Of a stretch of 64,000 bases of DNA, positions 41,805 to 52,117 are shown piece by piece (the first letter of the stretch is position 1; each line of letters begins with the position of its first letter). The stretch covers positions 1 through 64,000 of the forward strand of contig CAYZQI010000005.1 in the NCBI GenBank assembly GCA_964480455.1. Direction: 5' to 3'. The notes under the pieces are model-generated. The model saw only the letters and a list, made by a program, of their open reading frames with translations, made no database searches and was not told the DNA's origin. The DNA comes from JAABSX01 sp964480455 (GTDB taxonomy: Bacteria > Bacteroidota > Bacteroidia > Cytophagales > Microscillaceae). The position numbers and the translations under genes are program-made.

Positions 41805-43079
41805 ATGAATGTTTATAAATTTGGAGGAGCTTCCATTAAAGATGCTCCTTCGGTGCAGAACCTCTTGAAAGTACTACACAAAACCACACAAGCGCAAGGC
41901 TTGTGCTTGGTCGTATCGGCAATGGGCAAAACTACCAATTCCCTTGAGCGGCTCTTACACCAATATTGGAGTAACGAAAATAGCGAACTTTCGCTGCAAC
42001 AAATTTACGAATTTCATTTAAAAATCATCAAAGGATTGTTCTTTGATTCAAAAGAAAAAATTTACCAAGCGTGGGAGGCAGACTTTCAGGTATTGAAAAA
42101 CTTGGTAAGTAAGCCTTTGCGCAGCCAAGAAGATAAATATTTTGACCCTTTGTATGATGCCTTTGTATCTATGGGAGAGGTATTCGCCGCTCGCATTGTA
42201 GCCCATTACCTTCAGTACAAACTGTGGCAATGCACTTGGGTAGATGCCCGAGAGGTCATCAAAACGGATAGTCAATGGCGCGAAGGAAATGTAAATTGGG
42301 AAGCTACACAAGCACAAGTGAGTACGAAAATAGCACCACTTTTGGCAAAAGGCACTGTACTTGTGCAGGGTTTTACGGGCAGCACGGTAGAAGGAAAACC
42401 TACCACACTTGGGCGTGAAGGCTCTGATTTTACGGGAGCTATTCTCGCCTATTGCTTAAATGCCCAGCAACTTACCATCTGGAAAGATGTGCCAGGCGTA
42501 CTCAATGCCGACCCCAAGCGTATGCCCAATGCGCAACTCTACGCACAGCTTTCATATAGCGAAGCTGCCGAAATGAGTCAATATGGGGCAAGTGTCATTC
42601 ACCCTAAAACCATTGCGCCACTTGCTCAAAAAAAAATTCCTTTGTACGTGAGGTCTTTTATGTATCCTTCGCAAAATGGTACTTGCATAGACAGTACAGA
42701 GGCACGGAAGTTTTTGCCTTCGGTGATATTCAAAACCCGACAAATGCTGGTAAAAGTAGAAGTAAAAGCATTACAATTTTTGACTGAGCAGGAACTGGCA
42801 GTCATTTTTAAAATGGTGGAACGATTGGGGTTGAGAATCAATCTATTACAAAAATCAGTGAGGGCTATACAGATTTGCTTTGATGCACGCCCGCTTAAAG
42901 TAAAAGCTCTACAGCGCATAGCAGGCGAACGTTTTGAAATCAGTGTACTACACTCTTTAGAAATGCTTACCATCAAAAATGCAGAAGAAACAACCATTCA
43001 GCAGGCTACTCAAGGCAGGGAAATCATCTTGACCCTACAGTCCGACAAGTTCTATCAGGCGGTAATGAAAAATGGCTGA
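41805..43079 (+). CDS. lysC: Aspartate kinase (monofunctional, degenerate ACT region)
   Basis: From ATG 41805 this is a 424-residue protein. The kinase domain (about 1-290) starts NVYKFGGASIKDA and has VVSAMGKTTNSLE near 35-47, a GFTGSTVEGKPTTLGREGSD segment near 190-209, and DVPGVLNADP near 228-237. It phosphorylates aspartate, the first step toward lysine, threonine and methionine. The C-terminal ~120 residues are in the position of paired ACT domains but match them poorly, so feedback control may be altered. A long upstream in-frame extension overlaps the start of fbp and is rejected because the conserved family N-terminus begins at MNVYKFGG. Confidence 0.93.
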   Translation: MNVYKFGGASIKDAPSVQNLLKVLHKTTQAQGLCLVVSAMGKTTNSLERLLHQYWSNENSELSLQQIYEFHLKIIKGLFFDSKEKIYQAWEADFQVLKNLVSKPLRSQEDKYFDPLYDAFVSMGEVFAARIVAHYLQYKLWQCTWVDAREVIKTDSQWREGNVNWEATQAQVSTKIAPLLAKGTVLVQGFTGSTVEGKPTTLGREGSDFTGAILAYCLNAQQLTIWKDVPGVLNADPKRMPNAQLYAQLSYSEAAEMSQYGASVIHPKTIAPLAQKKIPLYVRSFMYPSQNGTCIDSTEARKFLPSVIFKTRQMLVKVEVKALQFLTEQELAVIFKMVERLGLRINLLQKSVRAIQICFDARPLKVKALQRIAGERFEISVLHSLEMLTIKNAEETTIQQATQGREIILTLQSDKFYQAVMKNG

Positions 43080-43264
43080 GAGTAAAAAACTTGCAGCCTT
43101 CAGTTTGTATTTATGAGAAAAGGCTCTTCAGACACAACTCGTACGAAAAAGTCTATTCTCCAACCTATGTAAGATAAGTTGAAGACACTTGGAGTGATTT
43201 CCCAGAATAATCATACTTGTTCTAGTTCAACTCTCTTTGCTTAAACTTTGTAGCAAAATAAATA

Positions 43265-43390
43265 CGATTGCCTAACAATTTCTGTGAAAATCTGTAGCAG
43301 CAAACCTTCAGTCCACTTACACTCATGCTCTGCACAGTATTCAGTCTATCTTACCTATGAAACACTATCACAAAAATTGTCGAGGAATCA
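43265..43390. mobile_element. MITE-like element, 126 bp
   Basis: The ends CGATTGCCTAACAATTTCTG (43265-43287) and TCACAAAAATTGTCGAGGAA (43368-43390) are inverted repeats matching at 17 of 23 positions. They are close to the ends of the element at 31601-31802. The interior contains CTGTAGC like that element. No reading frame is present. The rest of the 43080-43395 gap shows nothing else. Confidence 0.6.
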
Positions 43391-43395
43391 TTTTT

Positions 43396-44253
43396 CTAAC
43401 TAAACGAACGGATAGCTTTTTTCTGCCATACTTTCATCACAAAAGCTACCAAAAACTCTATGCCTACTACTGTAGCCATACCGCCAGCAATAGAGGCATT
43501 GAGCCAAATAGCTAAATAATATCCCAAAATAGCTGCTAGTATGCCCAATATTGCCGAATAAACCAGCATCAAAGGCAAGTCTTGAGTAAGTAAATAGGCA
43601 GTACTCGGAGGCCCAACCAAAAAAGCGACTACCAAAATAGCACCTACTGATTCAAAAGAGAGTACCGTAGTGAGCGATACCAAGCTCATCAAGGCATAAT
43701 GCCAAAAAAGGATAGAAATGCCCAAAGAAGCAGCAAACTTCTCATCAAAAGTAGTAATGACCAAGCCCTTGTAGCCCCAAATTATCAAAAATATAATCAC
43801 AATAAATAACGTACCCAACTGCCAAACCGCCACAGGTCCCATCTCCAAACCTTGCCACGCCCATGTATCCAAAGGAACATAAGCAATCTCACCATACAGC
43901 ACACACTCTTGGTCTAAATCCACTTGTCCCGCAAACAAAGAAATCAAAATCACACCCACGGCAAAAAGCCAAGTAAAAGATAACCCAATGGCTGCATCTA
44001 CTTGCATGTTGCCTTGCTTGTGTAAGGTTTCTATCAAAATCGTAATCAGTACTCCAAAAAGGGCTGCCCCCAGAAGCATCAGCGTTGAATCGCGGCTTTG
44101 CGCTATCAGATAAGCCAACACAATGCCCAGCAATACTGCGTGCGAAATGGCATCTCCCACCATGGCCATCTTGCGCAATACCAAGAAGCACCCCACTAAT
44201 GCACTACAGCTTGCTACCAAAGCTCCCGTAAGTATTATCCAAAATGTATCCAT
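43396..44253 (-). CDS. Metal ABC transporter permease (ZnuB/MntB family)
   Basis: This 285-residue protein has about eight membrane helices and belongs to the ABC-3 permeases for zinc or manganese. Characteristic stretches are FLVLRKMAMVGDAISHAVLLG near 24-44, DAAIGLSFTWLFAVGVILIS near 85-104, and VGAILVVAFLVGPPSTAYLL near 203-222. No ATPase or binding-protein gene is adjacent, so its partners must be elsewhere or just lost. The metal cannot be told from sequence. Confidence 0.9.
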   Translation of the reverse strand: MDTFWIILTGALVASCSALVGCFLVLRKMAMVGDAISHAVLLGIVLAYLIAQSRDSTLMLLGAALFGVLITILIETLHKQGNMQVDAAIGLSFTWLFAVGVILISLFAGQVDLDQECVLYGEIAYVPLDTWAWQGLEMGPVAVWQLGTLFIVIIFLIIWGYKGLVITTFDEKFAASLGISILFWHYALMSLVSLTTVLSFESVGAILVVAFLVGPPSTAYLLTQDLPLMLVYSAILGILAAILGYYLAIWLNASIAGGMATVVGIEFLVAFVMKVWQKKAIRSFS

Positions 44254-44615
44254 AGTAATTGCAAAGTATTAATTTATGTGATGACTAGGTACGGGTCTGT
44301 TTCAAGTAACCACGTCTTTAAAATTAGTAATCTAATGATTTACAAGCAATCTCCTATTGCGTGATGTGTGATTTTAACACAATTTTAATTATTTTTGCCA
44401 AAGCTAGAATAAATAAATCATTTCTGTACAGTAGTAACAAACTTTACAACTTGCTAAACATTCAAATACAAAAAGAAATTATGATATTTTGATAAGCTAG
44501 AGGAACTTGTAACGTTAGTTTTCCTGAAGATGTTAATTCATTCATAATGCTTGTAACTCAAATCAGAACTCACAAAAATACATACTTTATTGGCAATTTT
44601 ATACAAACCTTAAAT
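44254..44615. other. Intergenic region with a candidate promoter
   Basis: This 362-base AT-rich gap separates the divergent ABC permease and the giant secreted-protein gene. TATTTTTG at 44390-44397 matches the -7 consensus and would give a leader of about 200 bases. No repeat, RNA gene or further coding frame is seen. Confidence 0.4.
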
Positions 44616-47600
44616 ATGCAACAAATCAATTTTTTATTAAAAACAAGTTTTGTCCTCTTGTTGGTAGTGCTGTGTTGGATGAACTATGCCCAAGCGCAGG
44701 GAGAAGACTGCGGCACAGCTACGGTACAGCCTATCGGCTTAGCCGCACTTATTAATTTTACCAATGCCAACAACTCTGGCACACCCGATCCACTTTGTGC
44801 CACTGTGGCAGGCGATAATTGGCTCAGTTTTACGGTTAGCCGCCGTCAGTTGCTCAGAATAGAACATGTATTAGGTACATTAGGACAAGATGTAGCGTTA
44901 ACTGTTTACAGCGGTACTTGTGCTGCATTGACTGAGGTAGCTTGCGCCAATGATGTCGATGCGGTGGGAAGTATTCTTGGTTCTGTAGAAGGTTTGAGCT
45001 TTACTGCTGAAGCAGGCATTACCTATTTCTTGCGTTTCATCAATCAGACAGGCACCACAGCAGTAGATGGTGTATTGAGTATTTCCGACCAATTCAAAGA
45101 AGGTTCAAGCAGTCTAGCTGTGGGCGTTTGTGGGCTAGATTTTGATATTCCTGCGGGTGTCAATCCTCTTTTGAGTGTCAATCCTACTTGTTTTATCCCT
45201 ACACCTTCCACCACAGAGCGTTGGGCAAGGTTTGTAGCTACCCATACTACCCAAATCAGGGTGAGATATACCAATACTACCGAGAATGCCAACCTAGTTG
45301 CCTACAACCCCAATGGCGAACCCATTGCAGGTGTTTGTGGGGCTGCCGTAGGTATTGGTACAGAAGATATACAGTTTCCTGTGGTGGCAGGGCAAGAATA
45401 TTATGTAAGGGTCATCAATCCTAACAATGCCGATGTTGTAGAAGGCACATTGTGTATAGAAAACATAGCCTCTGAAGTGCGTACCAATGCATTCTCTGTG
45501 CCTTCATTGGGTTGTGTAGATAATTTTTATGTATTCGGTACGGGAGTTACTGACGGAGCGAGCTGTCTCAATCCTAATGCAGACCAAGATGGCTGGGCAA
45601 GCTTTACCGCCTCGGTTACAGGTGATTATACTGTTTCTTTCTCTAATAATAGTGAAGATGCAGGAGTTGCCATTTACGACAATGCAGGTACACCCATTGG
45701 AGGGGCTTGTGCCAATGCTATCGTTGGTTTAGGGCTAGAAAAAGTAACTTTTGCCGCTACCCAAGGCACTACTTACTTCATCAGAGTTAGTAATATGCTC
45801 AATACCAACTTAATGGGAGGTAGTTTGTGTGTGTATCCTACGGACTCTGAGGCAGATGAACTTTGTGCAGATGCTTTGCTGATAGACCTTTCTAATACTG
45901 ATGAAGCCTGTGGGATTCCGTTCACCCTTCCTGCTGGTGCATCTAGTGCTGAGCTTTATCCTTCAAGCTGTGCAGTTCCTGCTTCTGCTTTGCGAGATGG
46001 TTGGGCTACTTTTGTGGCACCTGCCAATCAAATCATTACCATTCAATACAATAACTTGAGTCAATTAGATGCCACAGTAGTAGTGTATAGAGGAACTTGT
46101 GGTACACTTACCCTAGAACAATGTGCTAATTCTAATACTGGCTTTGGTACAGAAACGACTACCATCAATGCCATTGGCGGAACAACCTACTTTATAAGGG
46201 TGATTAATACTACTACTGAGCAGCAAGACATGCCTGGAGAGTTATGTGTATTTACAGGAAATGCTCCAGCAACTGACCTTTGCAGCAATGCACAGCCCAT
46301 TAGCATAGGTACTTGTGACTATGATTTTGGGATTCCTTCCAATGCTATCAACAACGAAAATATCGCGTTGCCTACGGGCTGCTCTTTTCCTATTTTCAGA
46401 GATGGCTGGGTATCTTTTCCTGTAGTGAATGGACAGACCTTCTCAGTACGCTACCAAAGTGAAGACAGTGAGGCAGCATTAGCTGTATATAGTGGAAATT
46501 GCAATGCCCTTACTCCCTTAGCTTGCTCTACCACACCTTTTGCTAACGGAGAGGTGCGCCTAACGTACCAACCTGATTTTACAGGTACAATTTATCTGCG
46601 AGTCATCAAAACAGATGAAGCAGGGCCTATGACAGGTACACTTTGTGTAAGTGATATGATAGCTCGTGATGAATGTGCAGACGCTTATACCTCTCCCGTC
46701 AAACTGCAAATAGGCGATTGTAATATCGAGTTTAATGTGCCGCTTACTTTCAGCCCCAGCTCTAATGATGTGGATTGCAGCATTGGAGGAAACCCTGCGG
46801 GTTGGGTGGCTTATGAAGCAGACTTTACGGGCAGTATTAGAGTAGATTATACCAGTATTGGTGATGTAGCATTTCAAATGGCAATCTACAATGCCCCTAC
46901 TTGTGATGTAACTACCAACAGTGCCTTGGCTTGTCTAACGGGCAACAACTCACCTGGCTATGGCAGTTTGCAAATCGATGTAGCTGCGGGGCAAACTTAT
47001 CTTGTCAAAGTAGTTAATTCTAGTTCTGGTCCAGCTACTGACTTGAACGGAAATATCTGCCTTTATCGCTCAGACCTCAATGGAGGTAACAACTTCCTCG
47101 AAGCACCTACTTTTACGGTAGGACTCAACTGTGGAGAGCAAATCAACCTTGCCCCAAGCTTTAACCCCACAGGTAGTGTGCCAGGGCTGAGTACAGTGGT
47201 AAGTTGTGATGTACTTGGAAATGTGCAAAGTGATGCTTGGGTAAGTTTTGTTGCGCCTGCCTCAGATGTATTGGTGGAGTTTGATAATCGTAGCAACAGT
47301 CTTAACAATAGAAATGATGTAGCCTTGTTGGTCTATGAGTCTTTACCTATTACCGTAAACAATGCTGCATCTGGGCAAGGCTTAGTAGAAGATTTAATTG
47401 GCGGTATCACTGCTGATGTACAAATCAATCAAAGCTATGAAAATATAGATATTAATAATACAGGTGTAGATGGTCCAGGAGTCGTTCCTTCAACTTTGGG
47501 AATAGCCCCAGCAGACGGCGATGCTTGGGCACGTATTAATGTGGGAGCAGACGCAAACCTTACCTTTACCATAGAAAACGCTACTGAATCTGTTGCTATG

Positions 47601-50600
47601 GTGTTGTACCAAGGGCTTCCACCAGCAGGTGGAGGTATAGTGATGCAACCTCTTGAAACTCCCGAGTTTTTTAGTGTGAACAATGCAAGTTATGCAAACT
47701 TACCCGCAGGCACTTACTTCTTACACCTGGTCAATAACAGTACCAACCCTATCACGGGTGCTACGCTCAATGTCTATGGTGATGGCTTGCTGACCGAAGT
47801 GGCTTGCACCAATACCGTAGAAGAAGGCATAGAACGCATTACCCTAGATGCAGCCGACCTTAACGCTGGGGAAACTTACTATGTGCGCATTGCCAATCTC
47901 ACCGACCAAACAGTAGTTACCTCTGGAAGGCTTTGCTTGCGCGACAATGTAGTGCCACAAGGCGACCTTTGTGATAATCCTTTTGAGCCTTTGGTAGGTT
48001 TCTTCTGTGATAGAGATTTTAACTTGGACAATACCTTCTCCAACAATCAGCCCATTCCAGACCCTGTTTGTCTAGATGGTTCAGGTTTTAACTATTACAA
48101 AGATGGCTGGCTGAGGTTTACAGCTACCACTACCCGCACTACGGTACAGTATCAGATAGAATCTGCTTCGGCAGGTGTGAGTACTTCTATGATTGCCATT
48201 TATAGGGGTACTTGTATCGCTCCTTTCTTGATTGGCTGTACCAATCCTGGAGACCCCGAAGAAGCAGGTAGAGTAAGAACTTTAAAGTTCAATACCATAC
48301 CTGGGCAAGAGTACTTGGTACGCATCATGAGCGTAGGGATTGGGGCAAGTACAGGGGAAATGAATGGCAAAATCTGCTTGTTCAACACTGCCGAGCGTGA
48401 TGTCTGTAATGATGATGACCTCGTAACGCTCACCGTCAATGATTGCAATATCCGCTTTGATGTACCCAGAAGTTTTGAATTGACAGGGGCAAATCTAAGA
48501 AACTTCCCCGCAGGGCAAGATTTACCCATTCCTGCCATACAAGGACAAGAGATTACCTCTAGCTGCGAACCCGAACATCCTTTTGTAGGTACAGGTAGTT
48601 TTACAGATACAGATACAAACCCAGCACTGACGGCAGGACAGGCACGCGATGCTTGGATTAGAATGACAGGGCAGGGCGAATTGGTAACGCTCACTTATCA
48701 AAACAATGAAGTAGGTACACTCCCAGTGAATGGAAGCGACCCTGCCATTGTAATCTATACATTCTTGCAAGCTGACGGCCCCGTAAACTGTGGCGTAGGA
48801 GAAAACGGTGCTGGCAATGAACTCAATCAGTTTGCTTGTGCCAATAATATTACTGCTATAGGCAAACAAACCGAATCCGTTACCTTCCTTGCCAGGGCAG
48901 GGCAACGCTACATCATCAGGGTCATAGACATCAATGGAGGCAATCAAAACGGTATGACGGGAAGTATGTGTATCTCAAGCGGTAGCCAAAGCTATGATGA
49001 ATGTACAGATGCCCGTTCTTTAGAAGTAGGCGATTGTAGTGTACCGCTCAACGTAATTGATGATAGAAATACGTGTTATGTGCCACCTATCAATGCAGGT
49101 GCTTATCCTGACATTACAGGAGGTATTTGTAACTTACCCGCTGGCCTAGGTGCCGATGGCTGTGGAGGCAATGGAGATACTTGGGCAAGGCTTGTTGTAA
49201 CAGGGGCTGACTTACCAGCTGGTACACTACCTATCACAAGAACAGTAGGGGCAAATGAATTTACAGACCTTACCATTGAGTATGACAACAGAAACTACAC
49301 CTTTGACATAGCCGCTGATGTTGCGCTGGTGGTATATCGTGTGAATACCGATTGCGAAGACGCTAACAACTATACCATTGCAGGCTGTGCAGATGCGCTA
49401 GGTGCAGGCGAGGAGGGGATAGAATTTGTTACCATCAGAGATGTGGCACAAGATGAAGTGTATTATGTAAGGGTGATTAACAAAACCGCAGGACAAAGCC
49501 TATTTGGAAAGATATGCCTTTACTATGGTGAAGACATTGCTGATGACGCTTGCCCCACCACACAAACTTATGGGGAGCTAAATGGTGAGTTTAGAAACTT
49601 TACCGTACTGAGTAGTTGGACAAACACAAGCCAACCTAGCAATACCATTACCAATCCCCCTTGTGTATTGCCTGGAGGGAGTCGTCCCAGAACGCTCAGC
49701 CCTAATCCGATTCGCTCGCAAGGCTGGATTAGTTTTACTGCTCCCGACAATGCAGGGCTTACCCCTAGCGACCCTCGTTATGTAGCGGCAGTTACTATTC
49801 AATATGATAATTCAGGACTGGCAAGCGGAGGGCTACAAAATGCAGCCATCGCAGTTTATACTGCCAATAACGCCAACCCAGATGTACTACCTGTAAACTG
49901 CCAAGAAGCGCAGGCTGTGGGAGATAACCAAATGTTGATAGTAGATTGCGTAGATACTGTATTTGAAGGGGCGGAGTCAGTTACCATTGGGGTAGAAGCT
50001 GGACGTACCTATTATATACGGGTGATGAACATTACTGATAGCCCAAGCATCAGCAATATGCCAGGCAGGATACGTATCTTCCCCTATGCACCTTGCAATG
50101 TAGGCGAAGAACTGGTAGTAGATGGCAATTTTGAAGGCTGGTCGCCCATTACGCCTATGCCTATGGGGGATACAGAAGCAAACAATATTACCCAAGCTGA
50201 TTTTGACAGAAGGCTAGATGACCACATGTACGACCCTCGTGTACTCGATAACCAAGACTATCCTACCAATGAGCTAGATAGTTGGACTAAATTTGCCACA
50301 GATTATGGCTTTGTAAGAGATAAAACAGGTGGCGGAGTTTTACCCAATGCCCAAGGAATTGATAACAATGTAGCTACATACCAGCAGTTTACAGCAAATA
50401 GAGGTGAGCTTGGCCCAGAGGGACGTTATACTGTAAAACAAAGTCCTTGGTCTGTAAAAGGAGACTGGTTTTCTTTTGGTAACGGCTATTCAGGCTATGG
50501 AGGGCGTACAGGGGGAGGCTTACCACAGACTAACTACTGTGTTACAGGAGCAGGAGCTGGGGGAGAGCCTTGTATACAAGTTACACGAAACTTTGGTAAT

Positions 50601-51926
50601 GGACCTGAAACTACCGACGGTGAGTTCAATATAGGCTTGGGTATCCCTAGGCCTTTTCCTTATACCTCAGATGCCAATTTTATGATAGTCAATGGTTCTT
50701 TTGACCCTGCCTCAGGCTTACCGCCAGGCAAGGTATGGTGCCAGACCATACAGCGAGATGGCGCAAGAGTCGGTTATTATGTGTTTACCGTATGGGTACA
50801 AAATATGATTAGTGCTGGGCGCAACCTTGATGTACCGCAGCTAAGGCTGTCTGTATGCGATATGGAAGACCCCATCACAGGAACTTTTCCACCTGCTACC
50901 ACAGTAGTTACAGCCATAGACGGTGGTCCTGTTGTACGCAATAGTGTGTTACCCGGAGTGAGTTTCTATGACCCGAACGTAGCAGCTCATACGGTGCATT
51001 TCCCTCGCCCTCCCAGAAACCGTGTGAAAGCTCCACGTGTAGATTTTCAATATGGGGCAGCAAGATCTTGTAATACCAGCACTGAGTCAAGAGATGCACG
51101 ACTGAAAGTATTAGGTTCTTCTTTCTTGATTAATGAAAATCCTGATGCTTGGCAAGTGGTGCGTTGTATCTATCGTGCACCTCTTGGCGTAAATGAAATG
51201 AACATTTGTATAGAAAACCTTTCACTGACCAAAAATGGAAATGACTTTGGCATTGATGATATTTCTTTTAGAGAATGTCTAAACCCCAATACCGAGGCAT
51301 TTGATAGACTGCTACGTGGCGACCCTTGCGAACTAGCGGACACGCCCAATAGCTTGGACATTCCGCTCAATGTAACTATGCTTGATTTCAGCGGACGTTT
51401 GGCAGGAGATAGAGTATTTTTGAATTGGATAACCCTACAAGAAGCCAATGCAGGTTACTATGAAGTACAGCGAAGCACCGATGGAGCTAACTTTGCACGC
51501 ATTGGCGAGGTAATGGTAAAAGGCAACCCTGAAAGCATCAATAGCTATGATTTTATAGACTATCAACTGCCCCAAGGTGTTAATTATCTTTACTACCGTC
51601 TGAGAATTGTCAATCAAGATGGTACTTCTAAAATGGGACCTTTTATTATGGTAGATGTTGCAGGCTTAGATACTTTTGATTTACAAATCTTCCCCAACCC
51701 TACCGAGCAGGGTGATGCCGTTACGCTTCGCTACAATGTAGGTGAAGGTATGGCAGGACTGGTAGTAGCTGATATGATGGGCAATGTGTTGATACAAGAC
51801 CTCATCACGACACGCAACGGACTCAATGAAACCTTACTCAATACTCAAAAGCTGCCTGCGGGTATTTATATCGTACAGATTCGCCATAATGGACAGCGTG
51901 CCAGCAAGCGATTAGTGGTGTATTAA
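44616..51926 (+). CDS. Giant multi-repeat surface protein with T9SS sorting domain
   Basis: From ATG 44616 this is a 2436-residue protein with a signal peptide (about 1-28). About twelve beta-rich repeats follow (about 30-1850). Each has a cysteine-flanked start, a core W-x-S/R-F motif (such as DGWASFTA), a VYxGTC-like strand, and an ending GxTYFIRVxN....GxLC; they resemble pre-peptidase C-terminal (PPC) domains. A large region with VVDGNFEGW (about 1855-2230) could be a carbohydrate-binding or lectin-like domain. A domain starting FSGRLAGDRVFLNW and a type A T9SS domain (FPNPTEQGD ... LPAGIYIVQI ... KRLVVY) finish the chain. It should be exported and anchored by type IX secretion. Adhesion is a plausible role; nothing proves it. 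The upstream in-frame start at 44547 lacks a good signal peptide. Confidence 0.85.
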   Translation: MQQINFLLKTSFVLLLVVLCWMNYAQAQGEDCGTATVQPIGLAALINFTNANNSGTPDPLCATVAGDNWLSFTVSRRQLLRIEHVLGTLGQDVALTVYSGTCAALTEVACANDVDAVGSILGSVEGLSFTAEAGITYFLRFINQTGTTAVDGVLSISDQFKEGSSSLAVGVCGLDFDIPAGVNPLLSVNPTCFIPTPSTTERWARFVATHTTQIRVRYTNTTENANLVAYNPNGEPIAGVCGAAVGIGTEDIQFPVVAGQEYYVRVINPNNADVVEGTLCIENIASEVRTNAFSVPSLGCVDNFYVFGTGVTDGASCLNPNADQDGWASFTASVTGDYTVSFSNNSEDAGVAIYDNAGTPIGGACANAIVGLGLEKVTFAATQGTTYFIRVSNMLNTNLMGGSLCVYPTDSEADELCADALLIDLSNTDEACGIPFTLPAGASSAELYPSSCAVPASALRDGWATFVAPANQIITIQYNNLSQLDATVVVYRGTCGTLTLEQCANSNTGFGTETTTINAIGGTTYFIRVINTTTEQQDMPGELCVFTGNAPATDLCSNAQPISIGTCDYDFGIPSNAINNENIALPTGCSFPIFRDGWVSFPVVNGQTFSVRYQSEDSEAALAVYSGNCNALTPLACSTTPFANGEVRLTYQPDFTGTIYLRVIKTDEAGPMTGTLCVSDMIARDECADAYTSPVKLQIGDCNIEFNVPLTFSPSSNDVDCSIGGNPAGWVAYEADFTGSIRVDYTSIGDVAFQMAIYNAPTCDVTTNSALACLTGNNSPGYGSLQIDVAAGQTYLVKVVNSSSGPATDLNGNICLYRSDLNGGNNFLEAPTFTVGLNCGEQINLAPSFNPTGSVPGLSTVVSCDVLGNVQSDAWVSFVAPASDVLVEFDNRSNSLNNRNDVALLVYESLPITVNNAASGQGLVEDLIGGITADVQINQSYENIDINNTGVDGPGVVPSTLGIAPADGDAWARINVGADANLTFTIENATESVAMVLYQGLPPAGGGIVMQPLETPEFFSVNNASYANLPAGTYFLHLVNNSTNPITGATLNVYGDGLLTEVACTNTVEEGIERITLDAADLNAGETYYVRIANLTDQTVVTSGRLCLRDNVVPQGDLCDNPFEPLVGFFCDRDFNLDNTFSNNQPIPDPVCLDGSGFNYYKDGWLRFTATTTRTTVQYQIESASAGVSTSMIAIYRGTCIAPFLIGCTNPGDPEEAGRVRTLKFNTIPGQEYLVRIMSVGIGASTGEMNGKICLFNTAERDVCNDDDLVTLTVNDCNIRFDVPRSFELTGANLRNFPAGQDLPIPAIQGQEITSSCEPEHPFVGTGSFTDTDTNPALTAGQARDAWIRMTGQGELVTLTYQNNEVGTLPVNGSDPAIVIYTFLQADGPVNCGVGENGAGNELNQFACANNITAIGKQTESVTFLARAGQRYIIRVIDINGGNQNGMTGSMCISSGSQSYDECTDARSLEVGDCSVPLNVIDDRNTCYVPPINAGAYPDITGGICNLPAGLGADGCGGNGDTWARLVVTGADLPAGTLPITRTVGANEFTDLTIEYDNRNYTFDIAADVALVVYRVNTDCEDANNYTIAGCADALGAGEEGIEFVTIRDVAQDEVYYVRVINKTAGQSLFGKICLYYGEDIADDACPTTQTYGELNGEFRNFTVLSSWTNTSQPSNTITNPPCVLPGGSRPRTLSPNPIRSQGWISFTAPDNAGLTPSDPRYVAAVTIQYDNSGLASGGLQNAAIAVYTANNANPDVLPVNCQEAQAVGDNQMLIVDCVDTVFEGAESVTIGVEAGRTYYIRVMNITDSPSISNMPGRIRIFPYAPCNVGEELVVDGNFEGWSPITPMPMGDTEANNITQADFDRRLDDHMYDPRVLDNQDYPTNELDSWTKFATDYGFVRDKTGGGVLPNAQGIDNNVATYQQFTANRGELGPEGRYTVKQSPWSVKGDWFSFGNGYSGYGGRTGGGLPQTNYCVTGAGAGGEPCIQVTRNFGNGPETTDGEFNIGLGIPRPFPYTSDANFMIVNGSFDPASGLPPGKVWCQTIQRDGARVGYYVFTVWVQNMISAGRNLDVPQLRLSVCDMEDPITGTFPPATTVVTAIDGGPVVRNSVLPGVSFYDPNVAAHTVHFPRPPRNRVKAPRVDFQYGAARSCNTSTESRDARLKVLGSSFLINENPDAWQVVRCIYRAPLGVNEMNICIENLSLTKNGNDFGIDDISFRECLNPNTEAFDRLLRGDPCELADTPNSLDIPLNVTMLDFSGRLAGDRVFLNWITLQEANAGYYEVQRSTDGANFARIGEVMVKGNPESINSYDFIDYQLPQGVNYLYYRLRIVNQDGTSKMGPFIMVDVAGLDTFDLQIFPNPTEQGDAVTLRYNVGEGMAGLVVADMMGNVLIQDLITTRNGLNETLLNTQKLPAGIYIVQIRHNGQRASKRLVVY

Positions 51927-52043
51927 GGAAAGTGTGAAATGTGAAATGTGAGTTTTTATATACTCATTATCAGAAACTTAGGAAATAAAATACTGAAATT
52001 GTTTTTTATCTTTTTCTAATTCATCAATCATATCAAAAAGCAG

Positions 52044-52078
52044 AAAAGACAAATCCTGAATGGGGTTTGTCTTTTTTT
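52044..52078 (+). terminator. Rho-independent terminator after the giant gene
   Basis: AAAAGACAAATCC pairs with GGGTTTGTCTTTT (one T-G pair) and is followed by a T-rich run. It lies 117 bases after the stop codon at 51926, before the SDR gene. Confidence 0.8.
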
Positions 52079-52082
52079 ATGG

Positions 52083-52090
52083 TAGATTTG
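52083..52090 (+). promoter_or_regulatory. Candidate -7 box for the SDR gene
   Basis: TAGATTTG matches TAnnTTTG exactly and lies just after the terminator and 28 bases before ATG 52118. This supports that start over the upstream TTG/ATG options. Confidence 0.35.
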
Positions 52091-52117
52091 AACCTAGATG
52101 CTAAACTAAAATGTAAT

